From positions 293,653 to 357,652 of the forward strand of contig NZ_FOXX01000004.1 in NCBI RefSeq assembly GCF_900115845.1: a stretch of DNA of 64,000 nucleotides. The letters run 5' to 3'. Each line of letters starts with the position of its first letter. The stretch's first letter is position 1. Both the position numbers and the translations under genes were made by a program. This document shows, piece after piece, positions 54,432 to 62,284 of this stretch. The notes below the pieces were generated by a model, which made no database searches, was not told the origin of the DNA, and worked only from the letters and a program-made list of their open reading frames with translations. The DNA is from Priestia endophytica DSM 13796. GTDB lineage: Bacteria > Bacillota > Bacilli > Bacillales > Bacillaceae_H.

Positions 54432-55079
54432 ATGAAGAATATCCCTGTAAACTTATTATGGTTTGTTTGTTCAATTATGTTGAATGCTTTAGGAAATAGC
54501 TTTATGATTATTTCCAACCTAGGAAGTTCCCCTTGGGCAGCTGCCGGGCAAAACCTTGCATTCATATTGCCGTTGTCCACTGGTGCTTGCATTATTATTT
54601 TAAATTTTTTTTCGTTTATACTTAGTTATTTAATAAAAACAAAATTTACCCTGGCTATGATTATCAAAAGTATGGCTCTCACTTTCGTTTTTGGAATATT
54701 TATTGATTTGTTTGTACACTTACATCACATTATGTATGTACCGGAGAATTTATGGATCCGTTGTTTATATTCATTAATAGGGCTTAACCTTATGGCAGTC
54801 GCTGTATGTATTTATTTTCAATCAGGCTCCATATATTTACCGTCTGACTATTTGTTAAAAGCATTTGGAAAGCGAATGAACAACTATACAGTAGGAACAA
54901 TGATTTGTACGTCGATGCCATTATCTATTAGCATTCTTATCATTCTTTTTCAACACCATATAACTGGTTTGGGCATAAGCACCTTCTTATTTATGTTCGG
55001 AATTGGATTTTTAATTGATCTTTATAATCGCTGGATTGTGATTGATAAAGTTCCCCAACAAAATATGTACTCAGCATAA
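54432..55079 (+). CDS. YczE/YitT-type membrane protein
   Basis: 215 residues, five to six hydrophobic spans. NALGNSFMIISNLGSSPWAAAGQNLAFILPLSTGACIIILNFFSFILSYLI and the terminal GIGFLIDLYNRWIV follow the YczE/YyaS group. In B. subtilis yczE lies beside sfp and is needed for bacillaene production; whether this copy serves the NRPS 17 kb away is unknown. GGAGGTC precedes two ATGs; the second (5-base spacing) is chosen. Confidence 0.8.
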   Translation: MKNIPVNLLWFVCSIMLNALGNSFMIISNLGSSPWAAAGQNLAFILPLSTGACIIILNFFSFILSYLIKTKFTLAMIIKSMALTFVFGIFIDLFVHLHHIMYVPENLWIRCLYSLIGLNLMAVAVCIYFQSGSIYLPSDYLLKAFGKRMNNYTVGTMICTSMPLSISILIILFQHHITGLGISTFLFMFGIGFLIDLYNRWIVIDKVPQQNMYSA

Positions 55080-55419
55080 AAGATGTGCAGACTAATTGGA
55101 TAGTGTAATAACTATCAAGATAGTACAAAACCCTTCCTATAACGATGTCACAATAAATACATCCTTCAAAAAAGCATATATATGATATGCAAATCTAATT
55201 TACATGTAAGGGAGTAAAAGAGCCCAAATACATTGTTTCTCAATGGGTTTGGGCTTTTCCTTTTATTTTAATCAGATTATCCATGAATCCTCCATAACCA
55301 TTGTTTGCTATAGGGATATATCATATACTAAAGTTCACAAAGTGACCTTTAAAACTTTTTTCTCATTATAATTTTATCATAAACAACCATCCTCAAATAT
55401 CAAATGGTGGAGAGATTAG
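55080..55419. other. Intergenic stretch with a weak dif-like site and a terminator
   Basis: ATATATGATATGCAAATCTAATTTACATG-type sequence at 55178-55206 resembles the lead-in and left arm of copies b-d, and the terminator follows 10 bases later. Confidence 0.45.
55216..55264. terminator. Terminator hairpin
   Basis: AAAAGAGCCCAAATACATTG / CAATGGGTTTGGGCTTTT stem with T-rich tail. Confidence 0.8.
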
Positions 55420-55647
55420 ATGGGAGATATAAAAGAGATTTTTTATAAATGAATGTCTTAAATTATAACAGCGGAGACAGGTGATAGAGCTATCTATCTT
55501 TTAAGTGAAAGGATGGGAACTTTTGCTTCAACAATGGTTGGATTAAGTTCCATTATTGGTTCAGGTTAGCTAATTGATACATGGATAACTACTCAAATGG
55601 CTGATCTATTGCTATTATTCCATGAAGTATGAGAAGAGAATGATTAG
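55420..55647 (+). pseudogene. Decayed ORF with four in-frame stops
   Basis: From ATG at 55420 (GGAGAG upstream) one frame reads MGDIKEIFYK-stop-MS-stop-IITAETGDRAIYLLSERMGTFASTMVGLSSIIGSG-stop-LIDTWITTQMADLLLLFHEV-stop-EEND. The stops are TGA, TAA, TAG and TGA with no shift. The composition is coding-like. I do not recognise the family. Confidence 0.4.
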
Positions 55648-55710
55648 CATCCATTTGTTAGAAACAAATAGAATCTAACCATTAAAATACTTGAATGTGA
55701 GGATAAAACT

Positions 55711-56190
55711 ATGCAGATTCGTGAAATGAAAGAAAAAGATAATCAAAGGATGGAGCAAATTATTAAACGCTCTTTGGAATCATTTGAGTTGAATATCCCG
55801 GGAACAGCTTATTTTGATCCCCAGCTGAGCAGTTTATCACACTATTATCAGCAGCAACAAAATGCAAAATATTGGGTTGCAGTGAATGCTCAAGATGAAG
55901 TGATAGGCGGTGTGGGAATTGCACCATTTGGACAAAAAAAAGAGGTCTGCGAGCTGCAAAAGCTCTATATTTCACCCGAAGCTCAAGGGAAAGGTCTGTC
56001 GAAAGAATTAATGAAAGTAGCACTCGACTTCGCAAAGGAACACTATACATGCTGTTACCTAGAGACATTTAAGGAACTCCAAGCAGCTAATTTCCTTTAT
56101 GTTAAATTCGATTTCCGACAACTTGAAAAACCACTAGATGAAACAGAGCATAATGCCTGTGACGCTTGGTATATAAAAGACTTATCATAA
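55711..56190 (+). CDS. GNAT-family N-acetyltransferase
   Basis: 159 residues: MQIREMKEKDNQRMEQIIKRSLESF start, YWVAVNAQDEVIGGVGIAPFGQKKEVCELQKLYISPEAQGKGLSKELMKVALDFAKEHY with the acetyl-CoA loop EAQGKGLS, and C-terminal NACDAWYIKDL. Acceptor unknown. ATG after GAGGATAAAACT. Flanked by a decayed gene and repeat copy C. Confidence 0.87.
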   Translation: MQIREMKEKDNQRMEQIIKRSLESFELNIPGTAYFDPQLSSLSHYYQQQQNAKYWVAVNAQDEVIGGVGIAPFGQKKEVCELQKLYISPEAQGKGLSKELMKVALDFAKEHYTCCYLETFKELQAANFLYVKFDFRQLEKPLDETEHNACDAWYIKDLS

Positions 56191-56328
56191 AACAACTAAG
56201 TTCTAGTGAGTATGATACTTATTAGATATGAAAGTTCACCGAAAAGATCCCTCTTCTATAATGAGTAGGGGTTAGCAATCTAAGCAACTGGACAAACTAT
56301 TAACGTATTCCCCTATAATTATATATTC

Positions 56329-56363
56329 AAAAAACCTTTGCTAATGCTAAGCAAAGGTTTTTT
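56329..56363. repeat. CCTTTGC hairpin repeat, copy C
   Basis: AAAAAACCTTTGCT-AATGCTA-AGCAAAGGTTTTTT. Preceded by ACAAACTATTAACGTATTCC (56293-56312), shared with copy D, and followed 25 bases later by dif-like copy t. Confidence 0.75.
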
Positions 56364-56387
56364 ACCACAAGAACTTTAACATTAATT

Positions 56388-56415
56388 AGTTACCGTAAAA
56401 CCCATTCTCGCTAGT
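56388..56415 (+). repeat. dif-like 28-bp site, copy t
   Basis: AGTTACCGTAA, centre AACCCA, right arm TTCTCGCTAGT (8 of 11 to B. subtilis dif). Confidence 0.45.
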
Positions 56416-56439
56416 TATTCTAATGGAGTAATCATTACT

Positions 56440-56778
56440 TCATATATTTTCTATTACTCTCGCAACACGATACTTATTAAGTTTTAATGTTTTAGCCTCA
56501 CAGCGACTAATAATTTCATCATTAGTAGTTTGGACTTCATCACGCCCTGAAGCTTGAAACGAATTAGACCAAGCTTCTTCCGATATCCATTGGGCATAAT
56601 TAATAACTCGTTTACCATCTTCACTAGCATGGAAACTTGATGAAATAAACCCAGCATAATTCTTAAAGTATGTTTCAATTTGATTTGTAAGACCATTAAT
56701 TAAGTCTTGCTGATATTTTGGATTAACTTCCCATTCAATAATTACCGTAAACAACTGATTTTCTTCAATTTTTGGCAT
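56440..56778 (-). CDS. Antibiotic biosynthesis monooxygenase (ABM)-domain protein
   Basis: 112 residues, ferredoxin-like ABM fold: FTVIIEWEVNPKYQQDLINGLTNQIETYFKNYAGFISSSFHASEDGKRVINYAQWISEEAWSNSFQ. ABM proteins range from quinone-forming monooxygenases to haem-degrading enzymes; this one lacks features that would fix a substrate. Start at 56778 after GAGGAGAGTGCAT. The gene is bounded by dif-like sites t and g. Confidence 0.8.
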   Translation of the reverse strand: MPKIEENQLFTVIIEWEVNPKYQQDLINGLTNQIETYFKNYAGFISSSFHASEDGKRVINYAQWISEEAWSNSFQASGRDEVQTTNDEIISRCEAKTLKLNKYRVARVIENI

Positions 56779-57140
56779 ATGCACTCTCCTCTATTAATCC
56801 TGATATTTATAGTGTATTTCAGTAAAGTTATTCTAGCGTCAATAGTATGAATCCTCCTATAACTTTAGCACAGTTAAAAATGTATATATTTATATACTAA
56901 GCGATTAATTAGCTAATACAGAAGATATAAGTGTGGGGATTAATAAAAGTAAATCAATATGAATTCACAATTTATAAAACATGATTTTCTGGATAAAACC
57001 TTTTTAAGCAGTAAATATCTTAGTTCCTCTAATCTTGATTATCAGTCATAAACCACTCAGGAGAACTTTTTAGAATAGATATGTATATGAATCTATAAAT
57101 TTGAACAAACTACTTATGTATTCCCCTATTCGTATAAATA

Positions 57141-57177
57141 AGAGAATCCTTTGCTTATAATTAGCAAAGGATTCTCT
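57141..57177. repeat. CCTTTGC hairpin repeat, copy D
   Basis: AGAGAATCCTTTGC-TTATAATTA-GCAAAGGATTCTCT, 14-bp stem; lead-in ACAAACTACTTATGTATTCC (57105-57124); dif-like copy g starts 25 bases after. Confidence 0.75.
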
Positions 57178-57202
57178 TATTAAAAGTAATTCGCGCTAAA
57201 TT

Positions 57203-57230
57203 AGTTAACATAAACCGTCTTTTTTCATAT
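57203..57230 (+). repeat. dif-like 28-bp site, copy g
   Basis: AGTTAACATAA perfect left arm, centre ACCGTC; right arm TTTTTTCATAT is degenerate. Confidence 0.45.
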
Positions 57231-57292
57231 AACTACTTTGTTACGTTTACCCTGTTCTTTACGGACAATCTCACGGTAAAAAAAGATCTCAC

Positions 57293-57451
57293 TTAAACCG
57301 TAGATGAAGCAAGATAAGGACTATTAAAATAGATAATCTCAGTAAGAATCTTACTTCCTTCGATGTCTTTAAAAGCTTCTCTTGCTTCCTTCTCTGTGTT
57401 AAATTCAAACATTTTCGTGTTTTTCCTTGAATGAACCGTAATCACCCACAT
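57293..57451 (-). CDS. Small 52-residue protein
   Basis: Minus-strand ORF: MWVITVHSRKNTKMFEF then NTEKEAREAFKDIEGSKILTE and a hydrophobic end IIYFNSPYLASSTV. GGGGGAGGAATAGTTC precedes the ATG, an excellent ribosome site. The sequence predicts beta-alpha-beta structure with an acidic helix, as in small conserved Bacillus proteins of unknown role. It sits alone between direct dif-like sites g and h. Function unknown. Confidence 0.7.
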   Translation of the reverse strand: MWVITVHSRKNTKMFEFNTEKEAREAFKDIEGSKILTEIIYFNSPYLASSTV

Positions 57452-57620
57452 GAACTATTCCTCCCCCATTAAAAATGGTCCCTTGTATATGTCCTCACCC
57501 ATATACAAGGAACACTCAAAAACATTATGAACAATATCATACAAAATGAAAACCCTTTCTACAAAAACTATCAAAATATTACAAAAATAATCACATCATA
57601 GGAAACGAAGAAGCTTTTTT

Positions 57621-57648
57621 AGTTAACATAAAATAAATTCTAGTAACA
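57621..57648 (+). repeat. dif-like 28-bp site, copy h
   Basis: AGTTAACATAA, centre AATAAA, right arm TTCTAGTAACA (8 of 11, with the TTCTAG of B. subtilis dif intact). With copies a and c, one of the best matches in the window. Confidence 0.55.
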
Positions 57649-57720
57649 AAGAAAGAATTAAATAAAAACCATTATTCATCTTCATAAGAAAACTTGCAAC
57701 ACAAAAATAGTTATCTAAAA

Positions 57721-57762
57721 GAATACCAAGCCCCCCGATATAATAGTGAGGCTTGATATTCT
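57721..57762. terminator. Imperfect terminator-like hairpin
   Basis: GAATACCAAGCC ... GGCTTGATATTC, 11 of 12 pairs. Confidence 0.5.
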
Positions 57763-57977
57763 GTAATAAATATGTTTATTTATTTCTCTTTTCCTTAAAA
57801 AATACTATTAGTTATGAAAAGCTCTAACGCAACAAATTAGAAACCTGGAGAGTCTATAACCTTTGTTATTTGTAGAGCAGCGTAGATAAAGAAGCTCATT
57901 AAGATTAACTCTAATGTTTTCATTTTTAATGTTACCATCACTATTTCTAAGTTGAAGTACTTATTAGATTACAAGTT

Positions 57978-59111
57978 TTAAACTTCAAAATCCTTAATTT
58001 TAGCATTTGGTCTTAGCACTTTTTCTTGATCAAACTCTACTAATGGTTTCCCATTTTTGACTTTGTTGACCCAATCATGGTTAGCAAGAGCTCCTTTACC
58101 TAAGGTAATCAAATCGGCTTCCCCTTTTTCAACGATTTCTCTCGCCTTGGAAGGATCCTCTAAATGCCCGTTGGCTATCACAGAAACTCTCCCATACTTT
58201 TTTGCAAGAGCCGCAAGCGATGCTCCGCTGTTGTCCAAGGCTGAATCAGTTACAATGGTGGATTCATCTGTTGGAAATGCAGGTTGCCATGCTTCATACT
58301 CCGTAACATGAATAAAGTCAAGACCTGCGTGCCCTAACTGACCAAAGATGATTTCAGCATCTCTTTCTTTTCTTCCCCACTTGTGGTTATAATCATTCAC
58401 CTTTCCCTGTGAAATCCGAATACCAATAGTAAAGTCCTGGCCAACAGCCTCTCGAACTGCCTTGGAAACTTCAACCAATAACCGGACTCGGTTTTCAGTA
58501 GAACCACCGTATTCATCTGTACGTTTATTGGTATAATCAGTAAGAAACTGGTCAAGTATGTATCCATTGGCTCCATGAATTTCAATTCCATCAAATCCAG
58601 CAGCTTTTGCACGTTTAGCCGTGTTAACAAACCCGTTTATCACTTCTGTGATTTCTTCTTTTGTTGCTTCTCTTGGAGTTGGGTACAGGCCTTTCCCTAC
58701 ATAAGATTCCATTTGTTTTCCTTTTGGCCGAACGGCAGAAGGACCGATTGTTTCTTGAACAAAACGATTTCCTTGAGAAAGGGCTCCCGCATGCATGATT
58801 TGTGCAAACATTTTAGCACCTGCTTGATGGACAGAATCTACTACTTTCTTCCACGCTTGTGTTTGTTCCTCATCAATGAGACCTGGCTTATTAAAATATC
58901 CTTGACTATACTTGTCATCAGTATAAATTCCTTCCGTAATAATCAGTCCAAATCCTCCACGGGCAAATGATGTGTAATAGGATACCATCTGATTGGTTGC
59001 TAAGCCTTCAGAAGTTGCGCTTATACGTGCCATTGGGGCAACCCCTATCCGGTTATCTAATGTTATATTACCTAATGTAACATTTTCAAATAACAATTTT
59101 GTACCAGCCAC
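57978..59111 (-). CDS. Old yellow enzyme-family NADH:flavin oxidoreductase
   Basis: 377 residues, FMN TIM barrel. NRIGVAPMARISA, YYTSFARGGFGLIITEG, FAQIMHAGALSQGNRF, FDGIEIHGANGYILDQFLTDYTNKRTDEYGGSTENRVRLLVEV with the substrate HxxN pair (HGAN), and VIANGHLEDPSKA match the 2,4-dienoyl-reductase/OYE family. It reduces activated double bonds of unsaturated carbonyls. No Fe-S domain is present. GTG start 8 bases after GAGGAG. Confidence 0.92.
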   Translation of the reverse strand: MAGTKLLFENVTLGNITLDNRIGVAPMARISATSEGLATNQMVSYYTSFARGGFGLIITEGIYTDDKYSQGYFNKPGLIDEEQTQAWKKVVDSVHQAGAKMFAQIMHAGALSQGNRFVQETIGPSAVRPKGKQMESYVGKGLYPTPREATKEEITEVINGFVNTAKRAKAAGFDGIEIHGANGYILDQFLTDYTNKRTDEYGGSTENRVRLLVEVSKAVREAVGQDFTIGIRISQGKVNDYNHKWGRKERDAEIIFGQLGHAGLDFIHVTEYEAWQPAFPTDESTIVTDSALDNSGASLAALAKKYGRVSVIANGHLEDPSKAREIVEKGEADLITLGKGALANHDWVNKVKNGKPLVEFDQEKVLRPNAKIKDFEV

Positions 59112-59314
59112 TGTTAAGACTCCTCTCTTTTTTTAACCAAAAAAATCTTTGGTACTGAACTACACCTAAAAAACCTGTATAAAGTCTTCATTTATACAGG
59201 TTTAGGTTACTCTAAAATAACATTTAATTATTTTTAGATATACCTTATTGAACTGATGGCCCCCTTAATTTCAATAAGATATCTAGCTTAGTTGAACAAA
59301 AAACTTTTCATATA

Positions 59315-59746
59315 TTACTTATTATCAGCAACTTGTGTTGAGATTTGCCAAGTTACACCGAATTTGTCTGTGACTTGTCCATATGATGGACTCCAAAAAG
59401 TTTCTTGAAGCGGCATGTTTACCTGACCACCTTCTTTTAGTTTTCCGAATACTTCTTCTGATTTCTCTACATTGTCTATTGTAATGGATACTGTCACTTG
59501 TGATCCAATTTGGTATGGTTGACCTGGGAATGTATCAGAAAGCATCAAATCATTATTGCCGATTTTTAAATGCGCATTCAATACACGGTCTTTTGCTTCA
59601 GCAGGAATGGAAAATTCGGGGTTTTCAGGCATGTCTCCAAAAGTTTGAACTCCAACAACTTTTGCATCCAATGCATTCTCATAAAATTTAACAGCTTCTT
59701 GTCCATTACCATTCATAACTAAATAAGGATAAATTCCTAAAATCAT
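59315..59746 (-). CDS. PhnB/YjdN-type VOC-family protein
   Basis: 143 residues: MILGIYPYLVMNGNGQEAVKFYENALDAKVVGVQTFGDMPE and LNAHLKIGNNDLMLSDTFPG...QETFWSPSYGQVTDKFGVTWQIS are characteristic of PhnB-like proteins, a metal-independent glyoxalase-fold group of unknown activity. The start at 59746 follows AGAGGTGTCTTTC; the long open frame upstream is untranslated leader. It lies 203 bases before the OYE gene in the same direction. Confidence 0.88.
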   Translation of the reverse strand: MILGIYPYLVMNGNGQEAVKFYENALDAKVVGVQTFGDMPENPEFSIPAEAKDRVLNAHLKIGNNDLMLSDTFPGQPYQIGSQVTVSITIDNVEKSEEVFGKLKEGGQVNMPLQETFWSPSYGQVTDKFGVTWQISTQVADNK

Positions 59747-60173
59747 GAAAGACACCTCTTTTAAAGTTTTGTTTAATAAACTAAAAGTTATAACGAATCT
59801 CAAAAAGAACATACGTTCTCTCTCATCCTAACATGCAATATATATCTATACAACAACTTTATTAAACTATCCTGCTGCATAATTAGTTCAATAAGAATAA
59901 AATTTACAGTTTTACTATTTTAATATTCTCTATATATATAAATTTTAATAAAATTGTTTATATATAGAGAAATATTCAAGTTATATACCATATATACAAC
60001 TAATAAAGTATCCCCCTCTATTCCTTTAATAAAATAAATCAGTTAATCTAACAAAGCTTATTCGTATACGATCTTTGTGAAATTAATTTATTTCACCTTA
60101 AAACTGTGACTTATAGGAATGAATAAAGAAAAAGAGTTCTTACTTATCAAGAACTCTTTACAATGGAGTTAAA
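59747..60173. other. AT-rich gap
   Basis: 427 bases; only the terminator at 60131 is recognisable. TATATATA-rich runs at 59930-59990 form weak inverted repeats. Confidence 0.4.
60131..60159. terminator. Terminator of the secreted-protein gene
   Basis: AAAGAGTTCTT ACTTATC AAGAACTCTTT, 11-bp stem. Confidence 0.8.
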
Positions 60174-60638
60174 TCATTCTTCCCTTTCTTCACAAGATTT
60201 TAAGTTACCTCTCAATATAGCTGGCCCCAACTTTTGGGTCTTAGAATTAGAAAGCCGTACCTCCACCTTAACATTTCGCATTTCTGCTGTAATTAAATCA
60301 AATCTTCCAGCCCAAGTAGGACTGTCTTCTTCAGCCGTGGGATAAAGTTTAAAACGCCAACTAATTTCATTAGGTATTGAAGAAAAGCCTTCGTAGCCAT
60401 CGTAGTTACCAAAAGAAGAAGGATTAGGAAGGTGCACAGCTAAGATACTTATATTAGTTCGAGCAAAACTTGGTGGGTTCAATTGAACTTTATAAATTAA
60501 TCCTACTCCTTTAGCATTTTTCAACTTTTTATCTACAGGTTCTAGAGTTAAACTACAAGGCATTTTACTGGCATTTGTTTCAGTTGGATAAGCAATTACA
60601 ATCATGGATAAGAACATAACTAAAATAAGTTTTTTCAT
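60174..60638 (-). CDS. Secreted hypothetical protein
   Basis: 154 residues. Signal peptide at residues 1-23 (MKKLILVMFLSMIVIAYPTETNA, cleavage probably after NAS or NA). The mature part has two cysteines (one near the N-terminus in MPCSLTLEP, one near the end in LKSCEE) that could pair, and is rich in beta-forming sequence (GVGLIYKVQLNPPSFARTNISILAVHLP). I do not recognise the family; it could be an exported inhibitor or surface protein. The ATG follows GAGGAAATGTG. Confidence 0.7.
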   Translation of the reverse strand: MKKLILVMFLSMIVIAYPTETNASKMPCSLTLEPVDKKLKNAKGVGLIYKVQLNPPSFARTNISILAVHLPNPSSFGNYDGYEGFSSIPNEISWRFKLYPTAEEDSPTWAGRFDLITAEMRNVKVEVRLSNSKTQKLGPAILRGNLKSCEEREE

Positions 60639-60986
60639 CACATTTCCTCACAATTTTTAGTTACTATCCCCCACTGATCGCTAAATTATTATAGTTACTT
60701 AAAATTAACCAGTAGTTTATACTTCATACCTATATAATTACCTTAATGTTGATTATCTACAGCTTTTATATACGAGTTCTAATTTGATAGGATAACGCTG
60801 CTAAACAAGTAATCAGCCCCAAATAAAGAATCCTCCGTAGGTAATTTTAGTTTTTAAGTGATTTTTTAGTTCTTTTAGTAACTCATATCTTTATAATGCT
60901 TTCTTCTTTTATGATGAATTAAATTTTCAAAAAATAAAATCAGTATAGTCCAGTAGAATAAAAAGGCCCTTAATTTTATCAAGAAT
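60639..60986. other. Intergenic stretch with dif-like copy o
   Basis: No ORF. The site at 60736 is the only recognisable element. Confidence 0.4.
60736..60763 (+). repeat. dif-like 28-bp site, copy o
   Basis: AATTACCTTAA, centre TGTTGA, right arm TTATCTACAGC. Confidence 0.35.
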
Positions 60987-61355
60987 ATTAATACTTTACC
61001 TGTTGAAAATGGTAAAGTATCGAAAGCTAAAAATAATTTTCAAGAACAGGAGCCGTGGAGAAAGGACAATTTCAGAAAAAAATTAAAAATTTGCAACAAA
61101 GGACATAAATATTATAAAAGTAGTGACTGTCCAACCTGTCCGACTTGTGAGCAAGAACGTAAACCTGCCGATGGATTTCTTTCACAACTCTCAGCACCAG
61201 CAAGAAGAGCATTGGAAAACAACGGGATAATTATTTTACAACAGCTATCAAAATTTAGTGAAAAGGAGATTTTGCAATTCCACGGAATAGGACCAGCTTC
61301 TTTACCTAAACTTAAGGCCGCTTTAAAAGAAGAAGGGTTATCCTTTAAAAATTGA
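60987..61355 (+). pseudogene. RNA polymerase alpha C-terminal-domain-like protein without a usable start
   Basis: The frame is open from 60957 to TGA at 61353-61355. It reads INTLPVENGKVSKAKNNF...EPWRKDNFRKKLKICNKGH, a zinc-ribbon-like CNKGHKYYKSSDCPTCPTC, then GFLSQLSAPARRALENNGIIILQQLSKFSEKEILQFHGIGPASLPKLKAALKEEGL. The latter is a helix-hairpin-helix of the RpoA C-terminal type, found in small Bacillus proteins. No ATG, GTG or TTG occurs before the middle of the HhH domain and no ribosome site is visible, so the start is lost or is an ATT (60987). The body is intact. Confidence 0.65.
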
Positions 61356-61412
61356 CTAACGAGAAGTAATATACTTACAGAATTATATGTTAAGCTAAAT
61401 CCATGAAGTGAT

Positions 61413-61449
61413 AAAAATCTCTACTTTTTGATCACAAGTAGGGATTTTT
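61413..61449 (+). terminator. Terminator after the RpoA-CTD-like gene
   Basis: AAAAATCTCTACTT / AAGTAGGGATTTTT stem with one mismatch, then C. Confidence 0.75.
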
Positions 61450-61598
61450 CATGTGTTAATTTATTAAAGTATTCCAAAGAACCATAGATATTGTATTCAT
61501 GTAAAGTTCACAAGATCAATATTATCACCAGAAAAAAAGCCTTGCTCCATCTCGAAGTAAAGCTCCTTTTCGTTTATATAAATATTCTAAACATATAA

Positions 61599-61623
61599 AA
61601 AAGCTTACTCAAAGAGTAAGCTT
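61599..61623 (-). terminator. Terminator overlapping the end of cwlJ
   Basis: AAGCTTACTC AAA GAGTAAGCTT, 10-bp stem, with a T-run on the minus strand. Confidence 0.8.
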
Positions 61624-62065
61624 AACTTCCGCTATAAACACTATCACATGTTCCAGATTTAGGTTCATAATAACAATGATTTTTAAATTGACCAGCTAAA
61701 GGTTGACCGTACCAAGTTGGAGGACATGGAGCATAGGGATTAAAATACCAAAGAGCATATTTCCCTGGGTGTTCTCTCCAATAATCCAAATTCTTTTTTG
61801 CTAATCTTTTTTCAACAGGCCTCGCTCTTTGATAAAATTCATTACCTTTTTGAACAGCTTCAAAAGAATAATTTCCTCCTTGAACTTGAAAAATAACTTG
61901 TCGAATTGTTCTTAAGTCTTTAAAGTCTAAACAATTTGCTTTAAGACGATTAACAATTACATTTCCGACATATAACATTCCTTGTTTTCCTTCACCTACG
62001 GCTTCTGCTCTCATCATCCTTGCCATTAAATCAATATCTGCATCTCGGTAGCTTACTCTTGGCAT
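61622..62065 (-). CDS. cwlJ: Spore cortex-lytic cell wall hydrolase CwlJ
   Basis: 147 residues, the length of CwlJ and shorter than SleB. Conserved: DIDLMARMMRAEAVGEGKQGMLYVGNVIVNRLKANCLDFKDLRTIRQVIFQ with the catalytic-site Glu (RAEAVGEG), FEAVQKG, and WYFNPYAPCPPTWYGQPLAGQFKNHCYY. CwlJ degrades spore cortex peptidoglycan during germination and is placed in the coat with GerQ. Normally gerQ is adjacent; here it is not. No signal peptide, as expected. A strong ribosome site is not obvious; GAGGTGAGAAA precedes the ATG. Confidence 0.92.
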   Translation of the reverse strand: MPRVSYRDADIDLMARMMRAEAVGEGKQGMLYVGNVIVNRLKANCLDFKDLRTIRQVIFQVQGGNYSFEAVQKGNEFYQRARPVEKRLAKKNLDYWREHPGKYALWYFNPYAPCPPTWYGQPLAGQFKNHCYYEPKSGTCDSVYSGS

Positions 62066-62284
62066 TTTCTCACCTCAAAATATAGTATGAAAAAAAGCCT
62101 ATATTGATGTTATCATTTATAAAATAAGCATTTAATAAATTTGTCGCCGAAATAACGCAATAATCAGAAAAATGAGTTCACCTAACACGGTTTAGAGGAA
62201 TTCAATACTAAGAGATAGACTAATACACTGCCTCCCTTCCTATAAATAAAAGTTTAATCATTTTTAAAAGTGCTATTCAGAAAC

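Larger units (their letters stand above)
56779..57292. other. Gene-free stretch with composite repeat copy D
   Basis: AT-rich; holds the CCTTTGC hairpin copy D and dif-like copy g. No supportable ORF. Confidence 0.5.
57452..57977. other. AT-rich gap with dif-like copy h and a terminator
   Basis: No supportable ORF; contains the site at 57621 and the hairpin at 57721. Confidence 0.4.

Noticed and set aside
16971..57177. CRISPR array made of the CCTTTGC repeats
   Set aside because: Copies are kilobases apart with no regular spacers and no cas genes; they are dispersed hairpin repeats.
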